From assembly GCA_038212215.1 (NCBI GenBank), contig JBBQUT010000008.1, positions 94,365 to 158,364 on the forward strand: 64,000 nt of DNA, written 5' to 3'. Positions 15,729 through 24,589 of the stretch are shown in pieces. Both the position numbers and the translations under genes were made by a program. Each line of letters opens with the position of its first letter. Positions within the stretch are counted from its first letter, which is position 1. The stretch is from JALZAI01 sp038212215. GTDB lineage: Bacteria; Actinomycetota; Actinomycetes; Mycobacteriales; Jatrophihabitantaceae. Below the pieces are notes generated by a model, which made no database searches, was not told where the DNA came from, and saw nothing but the letters and a program-made list of their open reading frames with translations.

Positions 15729-16828
15729 CCGATCGCGCGCGCCCCATCAGACGGGACGGCCGGGAAGATGCGTGGCTCGCGCAAATCCGCATCGGCGAAC
15801 GCACGCACCACCTCGGCACCGACACGCTCTGCTTGGTCGTGGTCGACCAGCGCGATCGCGCTGCCGCCGAATCCGCCGCCGATCATGCGCGCGCCGTACG
15901 CACCGGAGGCTAGCGAGGCATCGACCGCCAGATCGAGCTCTGCGCAGGACACCTCGAAATCATCGCGCAGCGACACATGCGACGCGCTCAACAGCGACCC
16001 AATTTCTCGCGCATGCGCTCCCGACTCGAGCAGCGCCACCGTCTGTTCGACGCGGGCGTTCTCGGTGAACACATGCTTCGCGCGGCGCCGCAAGACATCG
16101 TCGTCGACGAGGCTCCGCAGCGCGTCGTCGGCATCGGGCACCTCGCGCAGGGTGGCGACGCCGAGTCGGGCGGCCGCGCGCTCACACTCGGCGCGCCGCT
16201 TTGCGTACTCTCCGTCGGCCAGCTGATGCGAGGCGCGGGTGTCGATGACCAGGATTGTCAGCGCCTGCTCGACCAGCGGTAGCGGCACCTGCCGGCTGTA
16301 TCCACTGCGCACATCGAGGAACAAGGCCTTCCCTGCTTGGCACAGCACGGACGCGCTCTGATCCAGCAGCCCGCTGGGCACGCCGACGAACTCGTTCTCT
16401 GCTGCATGGCAGAGCGCAACCATGTCCGCCGGCGACAACTCGCAGCCGTAGGCGTCCGCGAGGGCTCCCGCGGCGGAGCATTCGACGGCTGCGGATGAGG
16501 ACAGACCTGCACCGACCGGCAAGTCGCTGTCTAGATCGACATCGGCACCACCGATCTCGAGGCCGGCGCGGCGCAGCGACCAGAGCACGCCGGCGACGTA
16601 GGCGGCCCAGTCCGCGACCGCGCCAGGTTCGAGTTGTGACAATGCAACCTCGGCGGCCCCGGCGAACCCAGTACTCGTCACCCGCAGCACGTCGTCCGCG
16701 CGACTGACCGCGCGGGCAGTCACTCCGAGCGGCAGCGCGAACGGGAGCACCAAGCCGTCGTTGTAGTCGGTGTGCTCACCAATCAGGTTGACGCGCCCGG
16801 GTGCGGTCCAGACCGCAGCGGAGACCAT
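15725..16828 (-). CDS. galK: Galactokinase (GHMP family)
   Basis: Phosphorylates galactose to galactose-1-phosphate with ATP in the Leloir pathway. The 367-aa product shows the GalK signature GRVNLIGEHTDYNDG at the N-terminus, the GHMP motif PVGAGLSSSAA and the C-terminal MIGGGFGGSAIALV. ATG 16828 is chosen because the signature follows directly; the frame upstream is a shadow. No galT or galE is seen nearby. It lies 44 bases after the NUDIX gene on the same strand, so the two may share a transcript, though no functional link is evident. Confidence 0.94.
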   Translation of the reverse strand: MVSAAVWTAPGRVNLIGEHTDYNDGLVLPFALPLGVTARAVSRADDVLRVTSTGFAGAAEVALSQLEPGAVADWAAYVAGVLWSLRRAGLEIGGADVDLDSDLPVGAGLSSSAAVECSAAGALADAYGCELSPADMVALCHAAENEFVGVPSGLLDQSASVLCQAGKALFLDVRSGYSRQVPLPLVEQALTILVIDTRASHQLADGEYAKRRAECERAAARLGVATLREVPDADDALRSLVDDDVLRRRAKHVFTENARVEQTVALLESGAHAREIGSLLSASHVSLRDDFEVSCAELDLAVDASLASGAYGARMIGGGFGGSAIALVDHDQAERVGAEVVRAFADADLREPRIFPAVPSDGARAIG

Positions 16829-16872
16829 GTGGTCCAGGCTAGCTGCGCCGCGCTCGTTGCTGGCGGCGATGC

Positions 16873-17406
16873 TCAGCACCCGCAGTACGCCAGCGCCTGG
16901 CGCAGCAGGGTGCCCTGGCCGCCGGACATCTCGAGTTGCAGGCTGTCGTCGGCGGCCTCTGTCGGGTCTAACCAAGTCAGCTCGAGTGCGTCCTGCTGCG
17001 GTTCGCAGTCGCCCTCGACGGGCACGACGAATGCGAGGGACACCGCGTGCTGACGCGGATCGTGAAACGCTGTCACGCCGGGTGTCGGGAAGTATTCGGC
17101 GATCGTGAACGGTTGCGGCGACGGCGGCACGCGCGGCAGCGCGAGCGGTCCGAGATCCTTTTCCAGATGCCGCAGCAGCGCCGAGCGGACCCGTTCGTGG
17201 TACTGCACGCGTCCCGACACGAGCGCCCGGCTGATGTCGCCGTGCCCTGTGACGCGGAGGAGCAACCCGACCGCAGTCACCGCACCTGTCTCATCCACGC
17301 GCACGGGCAGCGCGTCCACGTAGAGGATCGGCAGCCGTTCTCGCGCCGAATCCAGTTCCTCTCGGCTGAGCCAGCTGTTCCCGGACTGTGGCACCGTCTG
17401 AGTCAT
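16873..17406 (-). CDS. NUDIX-fold protein of the DUF4916 family
   Basis: A 177-aa protein typical of actinomycetes. It contains a decayed Nudix box (GRVQYHERVRSALLRHLEKD), in which several of the usual glutamates are missing, so hydrolase activity is doubtful. Upstream parts LPILYVDALPVRVDE and VGLLLRVTGHGDISRALV and the later HAVSLAFVVPVEGDCEPQQDALELTWL match the NUDIX-hydrolase-family proteins annotated as DUF4916. ATG 17406 is preceded by AGAAAGG in a duplicated leader. Function is unknown. Confidence 0.82.
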   Translation of the reverse strand: MTQTVPQSGNSWLSREELDSARERLPILYVDALPVRVDETGAVTAVGLLLRVTGHGDISRALVSGRVQYHERVRSALLRHLEKDLGPLALPRVPPSPQPFTIAEYFPTPGVTAFHDPRQHAVSLAFVVPVEGDCEPQQDALELTWLDPTEAADDSLQLEMSGGQGTLLRQALAYCGC

Positions 17407-17408
17407 GG

Positions 17409-17441
17409 AGCCTTTCTATGTCATCAGCCTTTCTATGTCAT
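17409..17441. repeat. Duplicated 16-bp leader with two mini-ORFs before the NUDIX gene
   Basis: The 16-base unit AGCCTTTCTATGTCAT occurs at 17409-17424 and 17426-17441, with one base between. Read on the minus strand each copy contains ATG-ACA-TAG followed by the Shine-Dalgarno-like AGAAAGG. The gene therefore has a doubled ribosome binding site and two two-codon upstream frames directly before its true ATG at 17406. Confidence 0.85.
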
Positions 17442-17508
17442 AAGGTCTTTGCGTCGGCAGTGCGACCCGGCCGCTCGGCTGCCGCCGGCGGCACGGTAGT
17501 AATGGCTG

Positions 17509-19826
17509 ATGGTCAGCACGCATCCAACCCCCGGAAGCATCCTCGGCACCCGAGTGCGCCGCACCGAGGATCCCGCGCTGCTGACGACCGGTGGCGTCTA
17601 TACAGACGACCTGACTGACGAGCGGCTCTCAGGCGCACTGCATGCGATCTTCGTACGCTCCCCAATAGCGCACGCCCGGATTGTCGGAATCGACGCGTCG
17701 CAGGCTCTCGCGATGGACGGGGTCGCGGGGGTCTACACCAGCGCCGATCTCGGCGAACTCAGCCCGCTTCGCCCGATGGCGAAGAACATCAACCAGCAGA
17801 TGCTGCAGCCGCTTCTCGCCTCGGACACCGTCCGTTACGTTGGCCAGCCGGTCGCGGTTGTCCTGTGCGAAGACCCTTACCTCCGCGAGGACGCGATGGA
17901 GTTGGTGGACGTCGACTACGACACGCTGCCCGCTGTCGTCCGGACGACCGACGCGCTGCGCGATGACGTGCTCCTGTTCGGTGAGGCGGGCACGAACGTC
18001 GCGGTGCGCTACGGCACGACGGGCGATCTTGACCCGCACGCCTTCGAAGCGTGCGAGGTCGTCGTGCGCCAGACGATCGAAAACCAGCGGGTGGCGCCCG
18101 CGCCGATGGAGACACGCTCAGCCGCAATCACCTGGCCCGAGGGCGAGCGGATGACTGCGTGGGTGCCGAGTCAGGGGGCGCAACTGGTGCGCAGCGCACT
18201 GGCCCGCGCGCTCTCCGTTGATCCGAGCGAGATCCATGTGCTCACGCCCGACGTCGGCGGCGCCTTCGGCGCGCGATTCGGTGTCGACCCGGAAGTCATC
18301 GTGCTCGCCTGGCTGGCGCGCGAGATGCGCCGCCCAGTGCGCTGGTCCGAGAGCAGATACGAGAACCTGCTGGCGATGACGCACGGTCGCGGGCAGCAGC
18401 AGACGGTGACGATCGGCGGCACGCGGGCCGGAAAGATCCAGGCTTACCGCCTCGAGGTGCTGCAAGACTGCGGCGCCTACCCCAAGATCGCCGCATTGCT
18501 ACCGTCGCTGACGATCCTGATGGCTCCGGGCACGTATCAGTTCGACACGGTGCAAGCGATTGCGACGTCGGTGGTCACGAATACGACGCCGATAGGGGCA
18601 TATCGCGGCGCCGGACGGCCGGAGGCGACCGCAGCGGTCGAGCGGGCCGTCGACCTGTTCGCCGCCGAGATCGGCATGGACCCTGCCGATGTGCGCCGGG
18701 CGAATCTGCTGCCCAAATTCAGCGATCCGCACACCAACGAATTTGGCGCGGTATACGACAGCGGCGACTTCGCCGCCGCGTTGGACACCGTGCTCGATGC
18801 CGCCGGATACCGGGATCTGCGCGCCGAGCAAAAGAAACGGCGCGCCGAGGCCGGCCCGAAGCAGCTGGGCATCGGCATGTCCTGCTACGTCGAGGTGACC
18901 GGTGGCGGCGCAGAGTCCGGGGAACCGAACGAGAACGCGAGCGTGGAAGTGCACGCCGACGGCACCGCAACCGTCCTCACCGGCACGTCGCCGCACGGGC
19001 AAGGACACGCAACCGCGTGGGCGATGATCGCTAGCGACCAGCTGGGCATACCGATGGAGAAGATCGCGGTAGTGCACGGTGACACCGACAGGATTCCGAA
19101 AGGCGGTGGCACGGGCGGGTCCCGCAGCCTGCAGCAGGGTGGCGTGGCAGTGCAGCAGGCGTCCAAGGAACTCATCGAGAAGGCACGTGGTCTGGCAGCG
19201 GAACGACTCGAGGTAGCCGAGGCCGACCTGCAATTCGACGTCGGGCGTGGACGTTTCAACGTCGCTGGCGTGCCCGACGCGGGCGTCGACCTCGTCGAAT
19301 TGGCCGCCGACGGGCAGTTGCTGGTCGCCAGCGTGTTCTTTGCACCGGGCCGACGTTCCCGTTCGGGGCGCACGTCGCTGTGGTCGAAGTGGACACCGAA
19401 ACAGGAAAGGTGGAGTTGCAACGCATGATTTGTGTCGACGACGCCGGTGTTGTGCTCAACCCGTTGCTCGCCGAGGGTCAACGCCACGGTGGCATCGCCC
19501 AGGGCGCAGCACAGGCGTTTGTCGAGGAGTTCGTCTACGACGCCGACGGCAACCCGCTCACGGCAAGCTTCGCCGACTACCCGTTCCTTTCCGCAACCGA
19601 GGTTCCGAGCTTCGAGCTGGTCGACATGGTGACGCCGACCTCGTACAACCCGTTGGGCGCGAAGGGAATCGGCGAGTCCGGCACGATCGGTGCCACGCCG
19701 GCGGTGCAGAACGCGGTGGTGGACGCGGTTGCCCATCTGGGCGTGCGCCATATCGACATGCCCACGTCTCCTCGCGTCGTCTGGCAGGCCGTCCAGCGGG
19801 CAACGTCGAACAACGGAGCCCAGTGA
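17509..19826 (+). pseudogene. Molybdopterin-binding large subunit of an aldehyde/xanthine dehydrogenase-type enzyme, split by a frameshift
   Basis: The large subunit of molybdenum hydroxylases oxidises aldehydes, purines or other carbon centres. The first frame (17509 onward) has GGAFGARFG, the AYRGAGRPE loop and TGTSPHGQGH, all typical. At about 19347-19349 homology leaves this frame: GCACCGGGCC reads on to a stop at 19428. The expected continuation (PTFPFGAHVAVVEVDTETG through GAKGIGESG to NGAQ) lies in another frame that ends at 19826. One missing G in a G-run restores one protein of about 772 residues. The loop sequence is not the CO dehydrogenase form I type. Either the gene is truly broken or this is an assembly error; the intact downstream subunits favour the latter. 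Confidence 0.85.
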
Positions 19827-20287
19827 TGCAGGTGTCGATCGAGGTCAACGGTGAGCAGCGTTCGGACGAGGTCGAGCCGAGATTGCTGCTTGTGCACTAT
19901 CTGCGCGACGTCTGCGGCCTGCGAGCGGCCAATGTCGGTTGCGACACGACGTCCTGCGGGGCGTGCACGGTGTTGCTAGGCGGTGAATCGGTCAAGTCGT
20001 GCACCGTCCTCGCTGCGCAGGCCGACGGACGCTCGGTAACCACGACCGAGGGGTTGGGCAGCGCCGGCGAGATGCACCCGGTGCAGCGGGCCTTCCGCGA
20101 GGAACACGCCCTGCAGTGCGGCTTCTGCACACCCGGCATGGTGATGGCGTCGGTTGCGCTGCTGGACGAGAACCCGACGCCCACCGAGAGCGAGGTCCGC
20201 TCCGCGCTGGAGGGCAACTACTGCCGCTGCACCGGTTATCACAACATCGTGCGGGCAGTTCTGCGCGCCGCCGAGGCATCCACGTGA
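19826..20287 (+). CDS. [2Fe-2S] subunit of the molybdenum hydroxylase
   Basis: The 153-aa small subunit carries two [2Fe-2S] clusters that link the molybdenum and flavin subunits. The plant-ferredoxin-type motif GCDTTSCGACTVLL is at about residues 40-53. The second cluster motif QCGFCTPG and later CRCTGY lie in the C-terminal helical half. ATG 19826 overlaps the stop of the large subunit (TGATG), and its own stop overlaps the next gene. Length and all eight expected cysteines look normal, in contrast with the frameshifted large-subunit gene. Confidence 0.94.
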   Translation: MQVSIEVNGEQRSDEVEPRLLLVHYLRDVCGLRAANVGCDTTSCGACTVLLGGESVKSCTVLAAQADGRSVTTTEGLGSAGEMHPVQRAFREEHALQCGFCTPGMVMASVALLDENPTPTESEVRSALEGNYCRCTGYHNIVRAVLRAAEAST

Positions 20288-21096
20288 TCACGGCGCCGTT
20301 CGACTACGTGCGCGCGGAGTCCCTCGCGCAGGTGCACGAGTTATTGGCCCAGCACGGGGACGAAGCGAAGCTGCTTGCCGGCGGACACTCGCTGCTGCCG
20401 ATGATGAAGCTTCGCCTGGCAGCACCGAGCATCCTGATCGACATCGCCCGGTTGCCCGAGCTGAGCGGAGTTCGGGTCGACGGCAGCGATCTCGTGGTGG
20501 GCGCCTGCACGTCGCATTCGCGCGTGGCTGCGTCGGAGCTCGTTCTCGCTGAGGCCCCGTTGTTGGCGCATTCGGCCGCTCAGATCGCTGACCCGCAGGT
20601 TCGCCACCGCGGCACCCTTGGCGGGTCACTCGCCCACGCCGATCCGGCGGCGGATCTGCCGATGGCGGTGCTCGCCCTCGACGCACAACTGGTGCTCGCG
20701 GGGCCGGCAGGTACGCGGACGGTGGCGGCCGCGGCGTTCTTCCAGGGATTCTTCGATACCGCCGTGCAGCCGGACGAAGTCCTCACCGAGATCCGCGTGC
20801 CACGCCGTCCCGGCATCGGTTGGGGATACGAGAAATTCACCCGCCGCGCCAATGACTGGGCGATCGTCGGGGTGGCGACGGTAGCGGGCCGGATAGCGCT
20901 CGCGAACATGGGCCCGCAGCCCCTGCGCGCGCGGGCGAGCGAGCAGGCGCTGGCCGACGGGCAGCCGATTGCGGACGTCGCCGCGCTCGCGGCCGACGGC
21001 ATGTCGCCAGCTGCCGACATGCATGCGACGGTCGAGTACCGCGAGCACCTCGCGCGGGTGCTCACCGGCCGGGCTTTGGAGGCTGCGGCGGCCTGA
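20284..21096 (+). CDS. FAD-binding subunit of the molybdenum hydroxylase (CoxM-like)
   Basis: The 270-aa medium subunit binds FAD and passes electrons out of the complex. FAD-site motifs AGGHSLLPMMKLR (about residues 30-42) and RHRGTLGGSLAHADPAADLP (about 100-120) are present. GTG 20284 overlaps the preceding stop as GTGA. The gene order large-small-medium is one of several found in this superfamily. Together the three genes predict one cytoplasmic enzyme; the substrate is not given away by the sequence. Confidence 0.92.
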   Translation: MITAPFDYVRAESLAQVHELLAQHGDEAKLLAGGHSLLPMMKLRLAAPSILIDIARLPELSGVRVDGSDLVVGACTSHSRVAASELVLAEAPLLAHSAAQIADPQVRHRGTLGGSLAHADPAADLPMAVLALDAQLVLAGPAGTRTVAAAAFFQGFFDTAVQPDEVLTEIRVPRRPGIGWGYEKFTRRANDWAIVGVATVAGRIALANMGPQPLRARASEQALADGQPIADVAALAADGMSPAADMHATVEYREHLARVLTGRALEAAAA

Positions 21097-21154
21097 GCGC
21101 CGAAAACTGTCGTACCCCGATGTGACGCTTCGAGCGGGACGGAAGGGGATTGCG

Positions 21155-21595
21155 ATGAGCGAGTTCATGTGGATCCGGTCGCATGTCGAGCGGCTGTTGC
21201 AGGATCACTGGCAGGCCTGCCGGGTGGCGCCCGATTGCGACGGGGACTACGCGTTCCGCGACGGGACGGCCGCATGCTGGGTGAGCATCTTGGATACCGA
21301 GCCGATCATGGTACGCGTCTACGCGCACGCGGCGATCGGCATCAAGTCGTCGCTCAAGCTGCTCAGTGAGCTCAACGCCATCCAGTGGCGCGCGTTGAGC
21401 GCGTCGATCAGCCTGCGTGGCGGCATCGTGGTGGTCGAGCAGACGATCAGCGCCGTGGGGCTTACCCAGCCCGTCCTCGCTCAGGCGATGCGAGCGGTCG
21501 GGGGCGTGGCTGACGACATCGGCTTGCTGCTGGCCGGCATGTTCAACGGCACGACCCCGCATCCGGCTACCGAGCCGAAGACCGAGGATGCCTGA
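21155..21595 (+). CDS. YbjN/CesT-like putative peptide-binding protein
   Basis: The 146-aa product has the alternating layout of YbjN-type and type III secretion chaperone-like proteins: YAFRDGTAACWVSILD, IMVRVYAHAAIGIKSSLKLL, then ALSASISLRGGIVVVEQTI. ATG 21155 follows GGAAGGGG by seven bases. In actinobacteria such proteins are usually single and of unknown role. No partner is visible here. The gene ends 22 bases before the convergent kinase gene. Confidence 0.75.
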   Translation: MSEFMWIRSHVERLLQDHWQACRVAPDCDGDYAFRDGTAACWVSILDTEPIMVRVYAHAAIGIKSSLKLLSELNAIQWRALSASISLRGGIVVVEQTISAVGLTQPVLAQAMRAVGGVADDIGLLLAGMFNGTTPHPATEPKTEDA

Positions 21596-21617
21596 CATGA
21601 TCGGCCCCGAACAGCGA

Positions 21618-22298
21618 TCAGCCCGGCGGCAGGCTGGTGGGGTCCACGACCAGATCCGCGCTCCATTGCGTTGCGGCGACGACCGCGGCGTTGCGCTGGT
21701 CCGAGCGCAGCACCCACTCGCGGGCTGCGTCCGGGGATCGGCCGAAGCGCACGTGCCGCGCGATCAGCCGATCGACGCGCAGCGTGTCGTCGATCTCGCA
21801 GAACCAGATTTCGGTGAACAGCTCACGCAGCCCGTCCCACGGCGGATCGGGCAACAGCAGGTAATTGCCCTCACTGACCACTATCTGGGTACTAACGGTC
21901 ACGGGCAGGCTCTGCGCGATCGGCTGGCCCAGCTCTCGGTCAAACGCGGGCGCCCACACCTGCTCGCCGTCCAGGATGCGGCGCAGCAGCCACGCGTACC
22001 CGCCGACATCGAACGTGTCCGGCGCACCCTTGCGCTCGGCGCGGCCCAGGCGCGCCAGTTCGACATTTGCGAGATGGAATCCGTCCATCGGCACGTGCGC
22101 CACGACCGAACCCGCCCACGGCACGACTCCCGGCGCCAACCCCTGCGGCGGTGGGCCGGACAGCCGCCTCACCAGCGCCTCAGCCAAGGTCGATTTGCCG
22201 GAGCCGGGTGCCCCGGCGATGCCGATGAGCACCCGTCCCGACAGCAAGCCGCGCAGTCCGTCGATCCGCGCGACCAGATCGCCCACCAAATCCGTCAT
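21618..22298 (-). CDS. P-loop nucleoside/nucleotide kinase-like protein (uridine kinase / PanK fold)
   Basis: The 226-aa protein has a Walker A motif GIAGAPGSGKSTLAEAL near the N-terminus, a VPMDGFHLAN segment typical of the uridine kinase/YggC/FrcK group, GAPDTFDVGGYAWLL, and IVVSEGNYLLLPD. Family members phosphorylate small molecules such as nucleosides, pantothenate or sugars; the substrate is not clear here. ATG 22298 is 83 bases from the divergent S9 peptidase start. Confidence 0.85.
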   Translation of the reverse strand: MTDLVGDLVARIDGLRGLLSGRVLIGIAGAPGSGKSTLAEALVRRLSGPPPQGLAPGVVPWAGSVVAHVPMDGFHLANVELARLGRAERKGAPDTFDVGGYAWLLRRILDGEQVWAPAFDRELGQPIAQSLPVTVSTQIVVSEGNYLLLPDPPWDGLRELFTEIWFCEIDDTLRVDRLIARHVRFGRSPDAAREWVLRSDQRNAAVVAATQWSADLVVDPTSLPPG

Positions 22299-22381
22299 GC
22301 GTTACTGACTACCGCATGGCCCGCGCCACGCAACATTCGCCCGGAGCGCACGCCGCATTCGATCAATTCTAGGCTGGCTCG

Positions 22382-24310
22382 GTGAAGCCGACCGACATCG
22401 CACACCTGATCACCCTGGGCCGCCCGACGCTTTCGCCGGACGGACGCACCGCCGTCGTGGCCGCGCAGCGCGCGGATCTCGCCGAGGACGAGTACCGCAG
22501 CCAGCTCTGGACCATCGCCGTCGACGGCTCGTCCGCACCCCGCCGGCTCACCCACGCCACCAACGACAGCGCACCGCGCCTGTCCCCGGACGGGACTTTG
22601 CTCGCGTTCCTGCGGGCCGAGTCCGGCGCGAAGCCTCAACTGCACGTCATGGCTACCGACGGGGGCGACCCGCGCCCGCTGACTGACCTGCCGCTCGGTG
22701 CCGGTTCCCCGGTCTGGGCGCCCGACTCCCGTTCGATCGCCTTCGTCGCGCGGGTGCCGGAAGCCCGACGCTACGGCCAGGACGAGAAGATCACGCCGGA
22801 GGAGGAGCCGCCCCGGCGCATCACCGGCCTGCAATACCGTCTGGACGGCGTCGGGTTCCTCACCGACCGGCGCCAACACATCTACGTCGTCGACATCGAG
22901 GATCGTGACCCGGCCCCACAGCCGCGCCAGCTCACCGACGGAGACACCGACGAGACCGATGTCAGCTGGAGCCCGGACGGATCGCGGCTGGCGTTCGTGT
23001 CGGCGCGCCACCCGCGCCGCGAGCACGACCTGATCCGCGACGTCTTCATCATCGGTCCCGACGGCGCCGACCCGATCCAGCTGACCGATTCGTCCTTGAT
23101 GCTGGCGAGCCCGACATTCACCGCTGACGGCGCTGCAGTCCTCGCCCGCGGGGAAGACCCGGCCACCGGTAACAACGGCTGGGTCGCCCATAACACCGGC
23201 CTGTGGACAGTGTCGATTGACGACCCCGGGCGCCCACGCCGGCTGACTGACGAGCAGAGCGTGCACCTCAGCGAGGCGCAGCCGGTCGTCATCGGTGCCC
23301 GCGCCCTGGTGCTCGCGGAGAACCGCGGGGCAGTGGAACTGCTGTCGATCCCACTCGGCGAAAGCGACAGCGGCGACGCGGTAATCGTGGCGGGCGGCAG
23401 GCAGCAGATCACCGGGTTCGATGTCGCGGCCGACACGATCGTCGTCATCCTTACCGACGACCTAACGGGTGCTGAGGTCGCGGTGCTGCGCGACGGCAAG
23501 CAGCAGCGGCTCACCGACTTCACCGCGCGCCTGCGCGAGCACGCCCGACCGCTGCCCATCACCGAGATCACCGCGGCCGCCCCGGACGGCTACCCGGTGC
23601 ATGGCTTTCTCGTACAACCCGAGGGCGCCGGGCCGCACCCGACCTTGCTGATGATCCACGGTGGCCCGTTCGCCGCCTATGGTTGGACGCTGTTCGACGA
23701 GGCACAGGTCTACGCGGGCGCCGGCTATGCCGTCGTGTACGGAAATCCCCGTGGGTCGTCCGGATACGGGCAGGCGCACGGCGAGTACATCGTGCACGAC
23801 GTCGGTGAGCGTTCCGCGTCGGATCTGTTCGCGTTGCTCGACGCCGCGCTGGACCGGGTCGAACTGGACTCCTCGCGCGTGGGTGTGCTCGGCGGGTCGC
23901 ACGGCGGGTACATGACCACCTGGCTCGTCGGACACAGTGACCGGTTCCGTGCGGCGGTGAGCGAGCGTGCGCTGAACGCGATCGACAGCTTCGAGGGGGC
24001 CAGTGACATCGGTTGGGGCTTCGGCGACGACCTGTACGGCCCCGACCCGGAGCAGCACCGCCGGCAGAGCCCGCTCACCTATGCCGACGCGATCAACACC
24101 CCGGTGCTGATCATCCACTCCGAGCAGGACTGGCGTTGCCCACTGGAGCAAGCGCAGCGCCTCTACGTCGCACTGCGCAAGCGTGACGCCCCGGTCGAGA
24201 TGCTGCTGTTCCCGGGCGAGGGGCACGAGCTTTCGCGGTCCGGGCTGCCCAGTCACCGGGTCATACGGTTCGAGGCCATCGTCGAGTGGTTCGACCGGTA
24301 CCTGCGGTGA
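22382..24310 (+). CDS. S9 family prolyl-oligopeptidase-type serine peptidase
   Basis: The 642-aa protein has an N-terminal beta-propeller (repeats such as LSPDGRTAVV, LSPDGTLLAFLR, WSPDGSRLAFVSARHP) that gates a C-terminal alpha/beta-hydrolase domain. The catalytic triad can be placed: Ser506 in GGSHGGYMTTW, Asp583 in HSEQDWRCP and His615 in GEGHELS. No signal peptide is seen, so it is cytoplasmic. Enzymes of this S9C/acylaminoacyl-peptidase branch cleave short peptides. The start is GTG 22382. A stem-loop 55 bases after the stop may end the transcript. Confidence 0.93.
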   Translation: MKPTDIAHLITLGRPTLSPDGRTAVVAAQRADLAEDEYRSQLWTIAVDGSSAPRRLTHATNDSAPRLSPDGTLLAFLRAESGAKPQLHVMATDGGDPRPLTDLPLGAGSPVWAPDSRSIAFVARVPEARRYGQDEKITPEEEPPRRITGLQYRLDGVGFLTDRRQHIYVVDIEDRDPAPQPRQLTDGDTDETDVSWSPDGSRLAFVSARHPRREHDLIRDVFIIGPDGADPIQLTDSSLMLASPTFTADGAAVLARGEDPATGNNGWVAHNTGLWTVSIDDPGRPRRLTDEQSVHLSEAQPVVIGARALVLAENRGAVELLSIPLGESDSGDAVIVAGGRQQITGFDVAADTIVVILTDDLTGAEVAVLRDGKQQRLTDFTARLREHARPLPITEITAAAPDGYPVHGFLVQPEGAGPHPTLLMIHGGPFAAYGWTLFDEAQVYAGAGYAVVYGNPRGSSGYGQAHGEYIVHDVGERSASDLFALLDAALDRVELDSSRVGVLGGSHGGYMTTWLVGHSDRFRAAVSERALNAIDSFEGASDIGWGFGDDLYGPDPEQHRRQSPLTYADAINTPVLIIHSEQDWRCPLEQAQRLYVALRKRDAPVEMLLFPGEGHELSRSGLPSHRVIRFEAIVEWFDRYLR

Positions 24311-24365
24311 GGGGTCCGCCGAATTCTGAGCACACGCGCACGGTCCAACTCCTAAACGGTCGTTA

Positions 24366-24382
24366 CCGGTCGCGTCGACCGG
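24366..24382 (+). terminator. Possible intrinsic stem-loop terminator after the S9 peptidase gene
   Basis: CCGGTCG (24366-24372) and CGACCGG (24376-24382) form a perfect seven-base stem with a three-base loop. There is no run of T after it, as is common for actinobacterial stem-loops. It lies between the S9 peptidase stop and the next small reading frame. Confidence 0.35.
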
Positions 24383-24396
24383 GAATGCCCAGCAGC

Positions 24397-24589
24397 ATGA
24401 CAACCCCAGCACACGACCACGGGCTCAGGAGCTGATCCGTCTCTCGGCGATCTGGTCGGCCAGATGCGGGGCGCCGTGTTCGGCGCGGTCAAGGCGGTCA
24501 CCGACCGGGCCGGGGCAAACGGCTTCGCCCGCGCGACAGGGGTTTGGCCCGGCGACACCGAGTCGAAAGCAGAGCGCTCCAACGCCTAA
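24397..24589 (+). pseudogene. Small (about 63 aa) protein gene, apparently frameshifted
   Basis: ATG 24397 opens a frame (MTTPAHDHG...) that stops at 24435. One base off, a second frame from about 24422 continues SGADPSLGDLVGQMRG through AVKAVTDRAGANGFARATG to a TAA at 24587-24589, with strong G/C third-position bias. Removing one G from GGG at 24421-24423 joins them into one 63-aa product. The stop overlaps that of the convergent amidase. I do not recognise the protein. Internal starts (ATG or GTG after QMR) could also make a shorter intact product, so pseudogene status is not certain. Confidence 0.5.

Noticed and set aside
17509..21096. Aerobic CO dehydrogenase (CoxLSM), tempting beside a trace-gas hydrogenase
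   Set aside because: The large subunit has AYRGAGRPE at the active-site loop and not the CO dehydrogenase form I motif AYRCSFR, so CO oxidation is not supported.
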